From CAYVUV01 sp964455095 (GTDB taxonomy: Bacteria; Desulfobacterota; Binatia; HRBIN30; CADEER01), in assembly GCA_964455095.1 (NCBI GenBank), contig CAYVUV010000080.1, positions 1 to 49,629 of the forward strand: a stretch of 49,629 nt of DNA, written 5' to 3'. Below the pieces are notes generated by a model. The model was not told where the DNA came from and did not search any database. It worked only from the letters and a program-made list of their open reading frames with translations. The position numbers and the translations under genes were made by a program. This document shows, in pieces, positions 1 to 7,766 of the stretch. Numbering within the stretch: the stretch's first letter is position 1; each line of letters starts with the position of its first letter.

Positions 1-233
1 CGCTGATGTTGCGGCGGGTGAACCATGTGGCGGGAGCGCTCTTTGCCGCCGCCAAGGGAGTGGCGATTCTGGCTTTCGTGCTGCTCTTCTTCCATCTTTT
101 CCCCGTCGTGCCCGGTCTCGACCGCCACCTCATGGATTCGCGCATGGCCAAGCCGATGATCGCCGCGGCGGGCTCCGTGATCCGCGCCGGACTGCGCCAA
201 GCGGCCGTGCCCGACGAGGCCGGCCCGGCGTGA
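1..233 (+). CDS. CvpA family membrane protein, C-terminal fragment
   Basis: The reading frame is open from the window edge to the TGA at 231-233, so only the last 75 or so residues are visible. They show one hydrophobic membrane segment (AILAFVLLFFHLFPVVPG) preceded by LLRRVNHVAGALFAAAKG, which resembles the last membrane helix and loop of CvpA (colicin V production) proteins, followed by an Ala-rich tail. CvpA proteins are small inner-membrane proteins linked to envelope homeostasis. The stop codon overlaps a possible GTG start of dnaG, so the two genes are probably cotranscribed. The family call rests on a short segment; another small membrane protein remains possible. Confidence 0.6.
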   Translation, partial: LMLRRVNHVAGALFAAAKGVAILAFVLLFFHLFPVVPGLDRHLMDSRMAKPMIAAAGSVIRAGLRQAAVPDEAGPA

Positions 234-241
234 GGGTGGCG

Positions 242-2005
242 ATGGCTGGCCGAATCCCCGATGAGACGCTGCAGGCCATCCGCGATCGCACCAGTCTCGT
301 CGAGGTCGTCTCAGCCTACGTCAGCCTCAAGCGCGCCGGGCGCAACCATCTCGGCCTCTGTCCGTTCCACGGCGAGAAGACGCCGTCGTTCACCGTCAAC
401 GAGGAACGCGGCCTGTTCCACTGCTTCGGCTGCGGGGCGGGCGGCACGGTGTTCCACTTCCTCATGCGCATCGAGCGCCTGGAGTTTCCCGAGGCGGTCG
501 AGCAACTCGCCAAGCGGGCCGGGATTGCGCTGCCGGAGCGCGGCGCTTCCGATCCGGCCGCGGCGCTGCGCGAGCGGCTCTGGGCGGCCAATGCCGAGGC
601 GGCGACGTTCTTCCAGCGCACCTGGCAGAGCGCGGCCGGCACGGCGGCGCGCCGCTATCTCAGCGAGCGCGGCGTCAAACCGGAGGCGGTCGAGCGCTAC
701 GGGATCGGCTTCGCACCGGCTGGCGGCAACGCTCTCGCCGCGTGGCTGGCGGGGCGCAAGGTAGCGCCCGACGTGTCGTTGCAAGCCGGGCTGTTGGCGC
801 GGCGGGCGTCGGACGGCGGGGTCTATGACCGTTTCCGCGGTCGCGTGATGTTCCCGATCCGCGACCGGCGCGGGCGGGTGATCGCCTTCGGCGGCCGCGC
901 GCTCGGCACCGAGCAACCCAAGTACCTCAACTCGCCGGAGACGCCCGTGTTTCACAAGGGCGAAGGGTTGTACGGGATCGCCGAGGCGCGCGACGCCATC
1001 CGCGCCAGCGACCGCGCCGTCCTGGTCGAGGGCTACCTCGATGCAGTGCTGCTGGCGCAGGAGGGCGTGCCGTACACGGTGGCGACACTCGGGACGGCGT
1101 TGACCGTCGCCCAACTGCGCCAACTGCAGCCGCTCGGCGGCGATCAGCTGACGCTGTTCTTCTGTTTCGATGGCGACCAGGCCGGGCGCAAAGCCGCCGA
1201 ACGCGCGTTTGCCGTCTGCGCCGAGGCGGGGGTGTGGGGACGCGCGGTGTTCCTGCCCGACGGATTCGATCCCGACAGCTTCATCCGCTCGCAGGGCCGC
1301 GCCGCGTTCGACGCGCTGCTCGACGCGGCGCCGCCGTTGCCCGATTTCTACTTCGACCGCGTGGCGCCGTCGGGCGCGACGTTGCCGGAGCGCGTGCGGG
1401 CGGCGGAGGATGTGAAGCGCATTCTGACCCGGGTGAGCAGCGACGTGCAGTTCGAGATGTTGGCGCGCCAGGCGGCGGCGCGCCTCGGCGTCGACGAGGA
1501 GATCTTCCGCCGCGCCCGCCGCGCGGTGCCGTCGGCGCCGTCTCCGGCCGCGCAGCCAGTGGAGGTCGCGCCACCGAAGTGGCCCGCGGCAGAGCGCGCG
1601 CTGATCGAGGCGATGGCCGTCGATGCGACGGTGGCGGCGCGGGTGGCGGAGCGCGGCTGCCTGGAGCTGTTCACCGATGCCGACCTGGCGCAGGCGGGGG
1701 CGCGCCTCATCGACGCGTGGCAGCACGGCCGCGCGGTGGGCGAGGTGGTGGAGGCATTGCCGCAGACCATGGCGCGTCATCTGACGGCGGTGCTGCTCGG
1801 CAGTGGTCCGCTCGGCGGCGAGATGGATCGCTCGCACCTGGTCGAAGATCTGGTCGCACGCCTGGAGTCGGACGCGGAACGGCGGCAGCGGCGTCCGATC
1901 GCGGCGGCGCTGCGCCAGGCGGAACGTTCCGGAGACGAAGCAAGCACGCGCGCCCAGCTGGAGACACTCAACGAGCTGCGGCGGCGGCAAAGGGGCGCAG
2001 GATGA
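242..2005 (+). CDS. dnaG: DNA primase DnaG
   Basis: DnaG makes the RNA primers for lagging-strand and leading-strand DNA synthesis at the replication fork, recruited by the DnaB helicase. The N-terminus has the CHC2 zinc-binding fold (LCPFHGEKTPSF, then LFHCFGCGAGG) at about residues 37-70. The primase core follows with a Toprim domain: the acidic motif VLVEGYLDAV and the metal-binding FCFDGDQAGRKAA. The C-terminal third is the variable DnaB-interacting part. At 587 residues the length is normal. ATG 242 is preferred because GAGGG lies 5 bases upstream; a GTG at 230 in the same frame would overlap the preceding stop. In many bacteria rpoD follows dnaG; here a stem-loop and a tRNA follow instead. 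Confidence 0.96.
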   Translation: MAGRIPDETLQAIRDRTSLVEVVSAYVSLKRAGRNHLGLCPFHGEKTPSFTVNEERGLFHCFGCGAGGTVFHFLMRIERLEFPEAVEQLAKRAGIALPERGASDPAAALRERLWAANAEAATFFQRTWQSAAGTAARRYLSERGVKPEAVERYGIGFAPAGGNALAAWLAGRKVAPDVSLQAGLLARRASDGGVYDRFRGRVMFPIRDRRGRVIAFGGRALGTEQPKYLNSPETPVFHKGEGLYGIAEARDAIRASDRAVLVEGYLDAVLLAQEGVPYTVATLGTALTVAQLRQLQPLGGDQLTLFFCFDGDQAGRKAAERAFAVCAEAGVWGRAVFLPDGFDPDSFIRSQGRAAFDALLDAAPPLPDFYFDRVAPSGATLPERVRAAEDVKRILTRVSSDVQFEMLARQAAARLGVDEEIFRRARRAVPSAPSPAAQPVEVAPPKWPAAERALIEAMAVDATVAARVAERGCLELFTDADLAQAGARLIDAWQHGRAVGEVVEALPQTMARHLTAVLLGSGPLGGEMDRSHLVEDLVARLESDAERRQRRPIAAALRQAERSGDEASTRAQLETLNELRRRQRGAG

Positions 2006-2029
2006 ACCAGACTACCGCGCCGATTCGAC

Positions 2030-2047
2030 GCCCCCATCACAGGGGGC
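2030..2047 (+). terminator. Stem-loop downstream of dnaG
   Basis: GCCCCC and GGGGGC form a 6-bp all-GC stem around the loop ATCACA, 25 bases after the dnaG stop and just before the tRNA. There is no T-run, so it may be a weak terminator or a processing signal. Seen directly; the role is inferred. Confidence 0.4.
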
Positions 2048-2065
2048 ACAACGACCAACAACCCC

Positions 2066-2140
2066 GGGCCCATAGCTCAGTCTGGTCAGAGCCGCCGGCT
2101 CATAACCGGTAGGTCCCAGGTTCGAATCCTGGTGGGCCCA
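2066..2140 (+). tRNA. tRNA with CAU anticodon, probably tRNA-Ile2
   Basis: The 75-base sequence folds as a complete cloverleaf: 7-bp acceptor stem (GGGCCCA with TGGGCCC), discriminator A2140, D stem GCTC/GAGC, anticodon stem 2094-2098/2106-2110 with loop CTCATAA (anticodon CAT at 2101-2103), and T stem CCAGG/CCTGG with the TTCGAAT loop. No 3' CCA is encoded. CAU fits elongator Met, initiator Met or Ile2. The first pair G1-C72 argues against initiator. The acceptor pairs C4-G69 and C5-G68 are recognition features for the lysidine synthetase TilS in E. coli tRNA-Ile2, and the GGGCC..ATAGCTCAG start resembles Ile tRNAs, so Ile2 is favoured over elongator Met. Confidence 0.9.
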
Positions 2141-2157
2141 CTCACTTAGCGGAAGAG

Positions 2158-2916
2158 ATGGCAATCGTGGAACAGACATTCGATGCAGAGATAGATCGGC
2201 TGGCGGCGTTGCAAGAGATCGACTGCCAGATCAAGGACAAGGCGGACCGGGCAGCGTTGCTGACCGGCGAAGCGGACAGCTTCGAGGCCGAGCTGGCGCG
2301 GCAGCAGCAGGGCGTGGCGCAGCTGACGGCGGAGCGCGACGCGCTGGAGAGCCAGCGCCTCGAGCTGGAGGCACAGCTCGAAGCCGATGGCGGCAAGATC
2401 CGCGACCGGCGCATGCGGCTCAACCGGGTGCGCAACGCGACCGAGCTGATGGCCATTCAGCGCGAGATCGACCTCACCAAGGAATCGAACCAACAGCTCG
2501 AAGAGCATCTGCTCTCGATCATGATGACCTTGGAGGCCGTCACGGCCCGCGTCGGCGAGGCGCAGGCGGCGCTGGCGGCGATGCAGGCGCAGATTCCCGA
2601 CGAGGTCGCGGCGCGGCGTGCCGAAGCGGCCGATCTGCGCGGCCAGGTCGATGGCGAGCGCCACCGCCGCGACGAAGTGGCGCAAGGCATGAATCCGTCA
2701 CTGCGCAGCAAGTACGAGCAGATATTCCAGCGGCGTGGCGGCAGCGCGGTCGTCACCGTGCGCCAGGGCGTTTGTCTCGGCTGCCACATGAACGTGCCGC
2801 CGCAGATGTTCAACGAGCTGCAGAAGTTCCGCGACATCCGCCAGTGCCCGAACTGCCATCGCATCATGTACTGGCGTCCGGAACCGGCGGCGGAGTCGGC
2901 GCCGACGGCACGCTGA
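2158..2916 (+). CDS. Coiled-coil C4 zinc-ribbon protein (HP0958/CT398-like)
   Basis: A 252-residue protein. Residues 1-180 are a long charged, Leu/Gln/Glu-rich helical hairpin expected to form a coiled coil (for example LEAQLEADGGKIRDRRMRL). The C-terminus is a zinc ribbon with two CxxC pairs, VCLGCH near residue 205 and QCPNCH near residue 230, ending in IMYW. This is the architecture of the zf-RING_7/DUF164 family; the Helicobacter member (FlgZ) links RpoN and flagellar assembly, but most members have no established role. The ATG has GGAAGAG directly against it, so the in-frame GTG at 2167 may be the true start. The gene begins 17 bases after the tRNA, so cotranscription is likely. Confidence 0.85.
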   Translation: MAIVEQTFDAEIDRLAALQEIDCQIKDKADRAALLTGEADSFEAELARQQQGVAQLTAERDALESQRLELEAQLEADGGKIRDRRMRLNRVRNATELMAIQREIDLTKESNQQLEEHLLSIMMTLEAVTARVGEAQAALAAMQAQIPDEVAARRAEAADLRGQVDGERHRRDEVAQGMNPSLRSKYEQIFQRRGGSAVVTVRQGVCLGCHMNVPPQMFNELQKFRDIRQCPNCHRIMYWRPEPAAESAPTAR

Positions 2917-2921
2917 GCGCG

Positions 2922-2951
2922 GGGAACGCCAATCGGGAGATTGGCGTTCCC
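2922..2951. terminator. Perfect 12-bp stem-loop between the zinc-ribbon gene and rnpB
   Basis: GGGAACGCCAAT (2922-2933) and ATTGGCGTTCCC (2940-2951) pair perfectly around a 6-base loop. It lies 6 bases after the zinc-ribbon stop and just outside the 3' end of the minus-strand rnpB, so it can end transcription from both sides. No clear T-run is present. Confidence 0.6.
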
Positions 2952-2956
2952 GGAAA

Positions 2957-3322
2957 ATCGACCGGAGAGGGTCGATAAGCCGGATTCTGTTCCCCCACCG
3001 AAGTAGGGGCGGCAGTCATTCCTCTCGACCGGCGATTGCCCGCCGGCTCTAGCGACGTACCGGAGGCGTTGCGCGGGCCGCGCTACCTCACATTTGTCTT
3101 GCTCTGGGTGGGGTTTGCCGCGCGGCATCGTCACCGATGCCGCCGGAGGTCTGAGCCTTCCGTTTCACCGACTCCCCGCGGCGAACCGCGGGGCCGTTTC
3201 CTTTCTGTGGCACTTTCCCCCGATCACTCGGGGCCGCCGTTAGCGGCCACCTTGCCCTGTGGAGTCCGGACTTTCCTCCCGCCCGCGGTGGGGCGAGCGA
3301 CTGCCTGACCCTCTCCGGTCGC
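2957..3322 (-). ncRNA. rnpB: RNase P RNA (bacterial type A)
   Basis: On the minus strand the sequence carries the universal RNase P RNA core: GAGGAAAGTCCGGACTCC (P4 5' half, near 3262-3285) close to the 5' end and ACAGAATCCGGCTTATC (P4 3' half region, near 2972-2990) at the 3' end. The two ends pair as a P1 helix (CGACCGGAGAGGGTC near the 5' end with GACCCTCTCCGGTCG at the 3' end). The total length of about 366 bases is normal. RNase P RNA is the catalytic subunit that removes tRNA 5' leaders together with the protein RnpA. The ends are estimated from P1 pairing and may be off by a few bases. Open frames across this stretch on both strands are incidental. Confidence 0.95.
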
Positions 3323-3326
3323 CCGT

Positions 3327-3335
3327 ACCATAGCA
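3327..3335 (-). promoter_or_regulatory. Candidate extended -10 element for rnpB
   Basis: On the minus strand TGCTATGGT lies with its -10 hexamer (TATGGT, 3332-3327) about 5 bases before the predicted 5' end of the RNase P RNA. The TG one base upstream makes it an extended -10. No good -35 hexamer is seen at 16-18 bases. Inferred from position and sequence only. Confidence 0.4.
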
Positions 3336-3404
3336 GCAAGCGCTGTCTCGGCTCCATATCCCGCTCGGCCACGAAAATTTGTACGTCGTCTCGGCTTTTT
3401 CTTC

Positions 3405-3433
3405 TTGACGGTCAGACTGGATGGCGATATGGG
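3405..3433 (+). promoter_or_regulatory. Sigma-70-like promoter of the dcw cluster
   Basis: TTGACG at 3405-3410 and TATGGG at 3428-3433 are separated by exactly 17 bases, a near-consensus housekeeping promoter facing mraZ. Transcription would start near 3440, giving a leader of about 65 bases. The MraZ boxes begin within 6 bases of the -10, as expected for repression. Confidence 0.6.
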
Positions 3434-3438
3434 GCCGG

Positions 3439-3468
3439 GTGGGTGACGGTGGGTATGTGTGGGGGAGT
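3439..3468 (+). promoter_or_regulatory. MraZ operator: three phased GTGGG boxes
   Basis: GTGGGTGACG, GTGGGTATGT and GTGGGGGAGT follow each other with a strict 10-base period (TGGG at 3440, 3450 and 3460). TGGGN repeats separated by 5 bases are the published binding site of MraZ in E. coli. A fourth TGGGT at 3476 is out of phase (16 bases later). The array starts just downstream of the -10 element, so binding of the MraZ ring could block initiation of the whole cluster. The sites are seen directly; their use here is inferred. Confidence 0.7.
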
Positions 3469-3504
3469 AGGCGCGTGGGTGGTGAGTCAGACCAGCGGTG
3501 ATGC

Positions 3505-3963
3505 ATGTTTCGCGGCACGTTCGAGCAGAAGACAGACGATAAGGGCCGTGTGAATGTCCCGCTGAAGCTCCGCGAGGTGTTGGGGCCCGGCGGCGAAGAG
3601 GTCCGACTGGTCATTACCAACTCGCGCATGGCGGGTAAGCCCTGCCTCGATGCGTACCCCTACCAGGCCTGGGCCGACTTCGAACGGCGGCTGCTCGCCA
3701 AGACGGACCTCGACCCCGAGCGCGCCAACTTCTACCTGAACTACTACGTCCCCAGCGCGCAGGAGTGTCCGCTCGACAAGCAGGGGCGGATTCTGCTGCC
3801 GACGCGTCTGCGCGATTACGCCGGGTTGGGCAAGGATCTGGTGTTCACCGGGGCACTCAACATCTTTCGCATCTGGGCGCGCGAGGCGTGGCAGCCGGTG
3901 TTCGAATCCGGCGAGCGCGTGGCGATCGACAATCCGCAGCTCATTCCTGGGTTCGGAATCTGA
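3505..3963 (+). CDS. mraZ: Division/cell-wall cluster regulator MraZ
   Basis: MraZ is a ring-forming DNA-binding protein of the SpoVT/AbrB fold that represses its own dcw operon. The 152-residue protein carries the two tandem half-domains: residues 1-70 with the signature DDKGRVNVP near residue 12, and residues 80-145 with DKQGRILLP. The N-terminus MFRGTFEQKTDDKGR matches the family start, so ATG 3505 is secure. It is the first gene of the cluster, 4 bases before ftsL. The methyltransferase gene rsmH, which usually sits between mraZ and ftsL, is absent. The boxes at 3439-3468 point to autoregulation. Confidence 0.95.
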   Translation: MFRGTFEQKTDDKGRVNVPLKLREVLGPGGEEVRLVITNSRMAGKPCLDAYPYQAWADFERRLLAKTDLDPERANFYLNYYVPSAQECPLDKQGRILLPTRLRDYAGLGKDLVFTGALNIFRIWAREAWQPVFESGERVAIDNPQLIPGFGI

Positions 3964-3967
3964 AGAC

Positions 3968-4348
3968 ATGGTACCCGCCTCCCTAGCAAGACCCGCAATG
4001 GGCTCGGTCGGACGCGCCGGCAACGCCGCCGGAGACCGCGTCTGGCGCCCGGCCAACGTGCCGTTTCACGTCACCGAGGAGTTGCGGGGATTGATGGTGT
4101 GGGGCGCCCTGTTGGGCGTGCTGAGCGTGCTCCTGCTGCTCGGCTATGTGTGGGTGCGGCTGCAAGTGACGGAGGCCGGGTACCATCTGTCGGCGACGCG
4201 GCAGCTCGTGGAGCGGTTGGAGGAGGAGGGGCGGGACCTCGCGGTCGAGGCTGCCGCGGCCGACGCCGGCGGACTGTTGGAGAAGCTCGCGGCACAACGG
4301 CTCGGCATGCGGCCGCCGCAGCGCCACGAAGAGGAGACCTTGCGATGA
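3968..4348 (+). CDS. ftsL: Cell division protein FtsL
   Basis: FtsL is a bitopic membrane protein that joins FtsQ and FtsB to activate FtsWI at the septum. The 126-residue product has a basic, Ala/Gly-rich cytoplasmic tail (1-40), one membrane helix at about 42-64 (LMVWGALLGVLSVLLLLGYV), and a periplasmic coiled coil (HLSATRQLVERLEEEG) ending in a short LAAQRLGMRPP motif typical of the family. FtsL sequences are poorly conserved, so position between mraZ and ftsI carries much of the weight. Its stop overlaps the ftsI start in ATGA. Confidence 0.85.
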   Translation: MVPASLARPAMGSVGRAGNAAGDRVWRPANVPFHVTEELRGLMVWGALLGVLSVLLLLGYVWVRLQVTEAGYHLSATRQLVERLEEEGRDLAVEAAAADAGGLLEKLAAQRLGMRPPQRHEEETLR

Positions 4349-6300
4349 CCGGCCGGCGCGCGCTGCGCATGCGCCTGGCGGCCACGGGGGGGCTGTTTGC
4401 GGCCGTGTTCGTCGTGCTCATCGGGCGCGCCGTGCAGCTCACCGTTCTCGACGGCCCCGCCTTGCGCGCCAAGGCGAACCGCCAGCACACGCAGCGGGTG
4501 TCGACGCTGCCGCAGCGCGGGCCCATCGTCGACCGCTACGGCGAGGCGCTGGCGCTGACGCGCGAGTCGGTGGCGGTTTCCCTGCGGCCGCGCGAGCTGA
4601 AGGCCGATGCCAGCACGCTGGCGGCAGTAGCCGAGCTGCTCGACCTGCCGCCGGGCGCGGTCGCCGAAAAGGCGGCCAGTCGCGCGCCGTTCGTGTGGTT
4701 GTCGCGCCAGGTGGCGCCCGACCGTTGGGCGGCGATCGAGCGGCTCGGCGTGCCGGGTATCGGCAGCGAGCCGACGCGGCAACGAGTTTATCCACGCGGC
4801 CCGTTGGCGGGCCACGTGTTGGGGTTTACGGGCATCGACGGCCAGGGCCTAGAGGGCATCGAGCGCGTGCTCGATGCGGACTTACGTGGCGAGGTGGAGG
4901 CACTGGACGTCGAGCGCGACGCGCGGGGGCGGAGGATGGTGGTGCATGAGCGGTGGAGGCCGCTCCCGCGTGTCGGTGCGCGCGTCGAGCTGACGCTCGA
5001 CGCCGGGTTACAGCACGTCGCCGAGGCCGAGCTGGAGGCTGTGGTGGCGGAGTTTGGGGCGGAAGCCGCCTCGGCGATCGTGCTGGCGCCCGAGACCGGC
5101 GAGGTGTTGGCGATGGCGTCCGTACCGCGCATCGACCCCAACCACTTCGGCAGCGCGTCGCCGGCCCAGTGGCGCAACCGACTGATCGCCGATTCGTACG
5201 AGCCCGGCTCGACATTCAAAGCCATCCTGGCAGCCGAAGCGATGGAATCGGGACTGGTCGCGCCGCAAGAGAAGATCTTCTGCGAGAACGGTCACTTCCC
5301 GGTCGGGCGCCGGGTGATCCACGACTCCCATCCGCACGGCACATTGGAGTTCGCCGACGTCATCGCGCAGTCGAGCAATATCGGCTCGGCCAAGGTCGCC
5401 GAGCGGCTCGGCCGCGAGCGCTTCGGCGCCGCGCTGGCGCGCTTCGGCTTCGGCCGACCGACCGGCATCGACTTGCCCGGCGAGGTCGCCGGTCTGCTGC
5501 GCCCCACCGAGCGTTGGGGGCGCATTCATCTGATCACCACCGCCTTCGGGCAGGGCATCGCCGTCACGCCGTTGCAGCTGGTCCGCGCCTTCGCCGCCAT
5601 CGCCAACGGCGGCCGCTTGATGCGCCCCTACGCCGTGCGCCGCATCGTCGAGGAGAACGGACACGTGCGCTACGCCGGTCAACCGCACGTCGACGCCGAA
5701 GTGATCTCGCCCGAGTCGGCGGCGCAGGTGACGGCGATGCTGCGCCGCGTCGTGGAAGCGGGCACCGGCGGCAACGCGCGCATCGAGGGCATCAGCGTCG
5801 CCGGCAAGACCGGCACGGCCCAGAAGGTCGATCCGGTCACGCGGCGCTACCACGCCCGCGCCCGCATGTCGTCGTTCGTCGGCTTCGTGCCGGCGGAGCA
5901 CCCACAGCTGGTGATTCTCGTCGTCGTCGACACCCCGAAGAAGGCGACCTATGGCGGCGTGGTCGCGGCGCCGGTCTTTCGCCGCATCGCCGAATACGGT
6001 CTCGAACGCCGCGGCATCATGCGCCGCGCCGCCCCGCGTCGGGCTTTGCCGCCGCCCGCCGCGCCGCCGCTGCTGGGTCAGTCGGTGACGTTGGTGAGCA
6101 GCGAATCGCCTGCCTCGCTGATCGGCGGCACCCCCAGCTTTCTCGGCCTGAGCATGCGCGAAGCCCTGGTCCGGGCGCAGCGCGGTGGCTGGCGCGTGCA
6201 AGTCGATGGCTCCGGGTACGTGGTCGCGCAGGAACCGCCGCCCGGGTCGGCGCCGAGCTCCGGCGAGCTGATGCTGACCTTCGGCTCCGGCGCCTCGTGA
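4345..6300 (+). CDS. ftsI: Septal peptidoglycan transpeptidase FtsI (PBP3) with PASTA domain
   Basis: FtsI is the class B penicillin-binding protein that cross-links septal peptidoglycan with the glycosyltransferase FtsW. In 651 residues: an N-terminal membrane helix (about 12-34), the pedestal domain starting with LPQRGPIVDRYGEALA, and the transpeptidase with the three active-site motifs, STFK with catalytic Ser289, SSN at 343-345 and KTG at 488-490. After about residue 590 comes one PASTA-like repeat (GLSMREALVRAQRGGW), ending in TFGSG. A PASTA domain is usual in SpoVD-like PBPs and in some deltaproteobacterial FtsI, but absent in E. coli. ATG 4345 is chosen for the ATGA overlap with ftsL and GAGGAG 8 bases upstream. 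murE, the usual next gene, is missing. Confidence 0.95.
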   Translation: MTGRRALRMRLAATGGLFAAVFVVLIGRAVQLTVLDGPALRAKANRQHTQRVSTLPQRGPIVDRYGEALALTRESVAVSLRPRELKADASTLAAVAELLDLPPGAVAEKAASRAPFVWLSRQVAPDRWAAIERLGVPGIGSEPTRQRVYPRGPLAGHVLGFTGIDGQGLEGIERVLDADLRGEVEALDVERDARGRRMVVHERWRPLPRVGARVELTLDAGLQHVAEAELEAVVAEFGAEAASAIVLAPETGEVLAMASVPRIDPNHFGSASPAQWRNRLIADSYEPGSTFKAILAAEAMESGLVAPQEKIFCENGHFPVGRRVIHDSHPHGTLEFADVIAQSSNIGSAKVAERLGRERFGAALARFGFGRPTGIDLPGEVAGLLRPTERWGRIHLITTAFGQGIAVTPLQLVRAFAAIANGGRLMRPYAVRRIVEENGHVRYAGQPHVDAEVISPESAAQVTAMLRRVVEAGTGGNARIEGISVAGKTGTAQKVDPVTRRYHARARMSSFVGFVPAEHPQLVILVVVDTPKKATYGGVVAAPVFRRIAEYGLERRGIMRRAAPRRALPPPAAPPLLGQSVTLVSSESPASLIGGTPSFLGLSMREALVRAQRGGWRVQVDGSGYVVAQEPPPGSAPSSGELMLTFGSGAS

Positions 6301-6305
6301 CCCCT

Positions 6306-7766
6306 ATGGCGCAGGCCCTGGCGAGCTGGCAAGACTGGCCAAAGATGAGCTGGACATGGGCGGAGATTGCGGCGGCCACCGGCGCCGCGCTGCCCGCCGC
6401 CGCTGCGGGACGCATCGAATCGGTGAGCACCGACTCGCGCCGCCTGCCGCCCGGGGCGTTGTTCGTCGCCTTGCGCGGGCCACATCACGACGGACACGAC
6501 CACGCCGCCGCCGCACTGCGTCACGGCGCGGCCGCCGTGCTCGTCGAACGCGTGCCCACCGGCGTCGATCCGACCCGCGCGCTGCTGGTGTCCGACACGC
6601 TGCGCGCCCTTGGCGACCTGGCGGCCTCCACCCGCCGGCGCCAGCCGCTGCGTGTCGCTGCCATCACCGGCAGCAACGGCAAGACGACCACCAAGGAGAT
6701 GGTGGCCGCCATCTGCGCCCAGGCGAGCTTCGTCCCACCGCGCCGCGCCGTGCTGAAGACGCACGGCAACGAGAACAATCTGGTCGGCTTGCCGCTCACG
6801 CTGTTGCGCCTCACCGGCGACGAGGCCGTCGCGGTGCTCGAGATGGGCATGAACGCGCCGGGCGAAATCGCGCGCTTGGCGGAGATCGCGGCGCCCGACG
6901 TCGGCGTGATCACCAACATCGGTCCGGCGCATCTCGAAGGGCTCGGCGACATCGCCGGCGTCGCCGCGGCCAAAGGCGAGCTGTTTGCCGGCATGTCGAG
7001 TGACGCCGTCGCGGCCGTGAACATGGAGGACGCGTGGGTCGTGCGCGTCGCCGAGGCATTCCCCGGCCGGCGCGTCGAGTTCGGCGCCGGTCGCGAGGTC
7101 GCGGCGCACGCGGTGCGCGACACGGGCTTCGATGGCCTCGGGTTCGACCTCGCCGTCGCCGGTCGCACCGCACCGGTTCGCCTGCCGCTGTCCGGCGCCC
7201 ACAACGTGTCCAACGCGCTCGCCGCCGCGGCCGTCGCCCACGGCCTCGGTATCGACCTGGCCGCCATTGCCGCCGGCCTCGAGGCGGTCACGCCGCCGCC
7301 GATGCGCATGCAAGTGGTGAAACTGCCCAACGGCGTCACCGTCGTGAACGATGGCTACAACGCCAACCCGGCGAGCATGGAAGCGGCACTGCGCGCGCTG
7401 GCGCGTCAACCGGGTCGCTCGATCGCGGTGCTCGGCGAGATGCGCGAGCTCGGCGCCCAGACCGAGTCGCTGCACCGCGACCTCGGGCGCCTGACGGCGC
7501 GCCTCGGCATTCAGATCCTGGTGGCGGTGGGGCCGGGGGCCGACCCGATCGTCGACGGTGCACGCGCCGTGGCTCCGGGCATGGAGATCCACCGCTGCAG
7601 CGACGGCGAGGCGGCCGCGGCCGTGCTGACGGCGCTGTGGCGCCCCGGTGATGCGATCCTGGTCAAGGCATCGCGCGGCCCCGACAACGATCCGGCCGTG
7701 CGCCGTTACGGGGCGCGCATGGCGGAAGTGGCGGCGTTGCTGGAAGAAGCGGGGGGCCGGTCGTGA
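6306..7766 (+). CDS. murF: UDP-MurNAc-tripeptide--D-Ala-D-Ala ligase MurF
   Basis: MurF adds the D-Ala-D-Ala dipeptide to UDP-MurNAc-tripeptide in the cytoplasm, using ATP. The protein (486 residues from ATG 6306) shows the three Mur ligase domains: an N-terminal UDP-binding part (SVSTDSRRLPPGALFVALRG), a central ATPase with the P-loop AITGSNGKTTTKEM near residue 118, and a C-terminal domain beginning VVNDGYNANPASMEAAL, a MurF signature. A second ATG at 6345 (MSWTWAEIAAATG) may be the true start, since many MurF proteins begin close to this W.EI motif; neither has a good ribosome site. The stop overlaps the mraY start in TGATG. Confidence 0.94.
   Translation: MAQALASWQDWPKMSWTWAEIAAATGAALPAAAAGRIESVSTDSRRLPPGALFVALRGPHHDGHDHAAAALRHGAAAVLVERVPTGVDPTRALLVSDTLRALGDLAASTRRRQPLRVAAITGSNGKTTTKEMVAAICAQASFVPPRRAVLKTHGNENNLVGLPLTLLRLTGDEAVAVLEMGMNAPGEIARLAEIAAPDVGVITNIGPAHLEGLGDIAGVAAAKGELFAGMSSDAVAAVNMEDAWVVRVAEAFPGRRVEFGAGREVAAHAVRDTGFDGLGFDLAVAGRTAPVRLPLSGAHNVSNALAAAAVAHGLGIDLAAIAAGLEAVTPPPMRMQVVKLPNGVTVVNDGYNANPASMEAALRALARQPGRSIAVLGEMRELGAQTESLHRDLGRLTARLGIQILVAVGPGADPIVDGARAVAPGMEIHRCSDGEAAAAVLTALWRPGDAILVKASRGPDNDPAVRRYGARMAEVAALLEEAGGRS

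Noticed and set aside
311..1990. A 559-residue minus-strand frame opposite dnaG
   Set aside because: Composition is Arg/Ala/His-rich noise; dnaG is certain on the plus strand.
2772..3372. Short open frames across the RNase P RNA
   Set aside because: The region is a structured RNA gene; the frames have no similarity and differ on each strand.
4345..7766. Possibility that murE is fused to ftsI or murF
   Set aside because: FtsI ends with a PASTA-like unit and MurF has the normal three domains and length; only 5 bases separate them.
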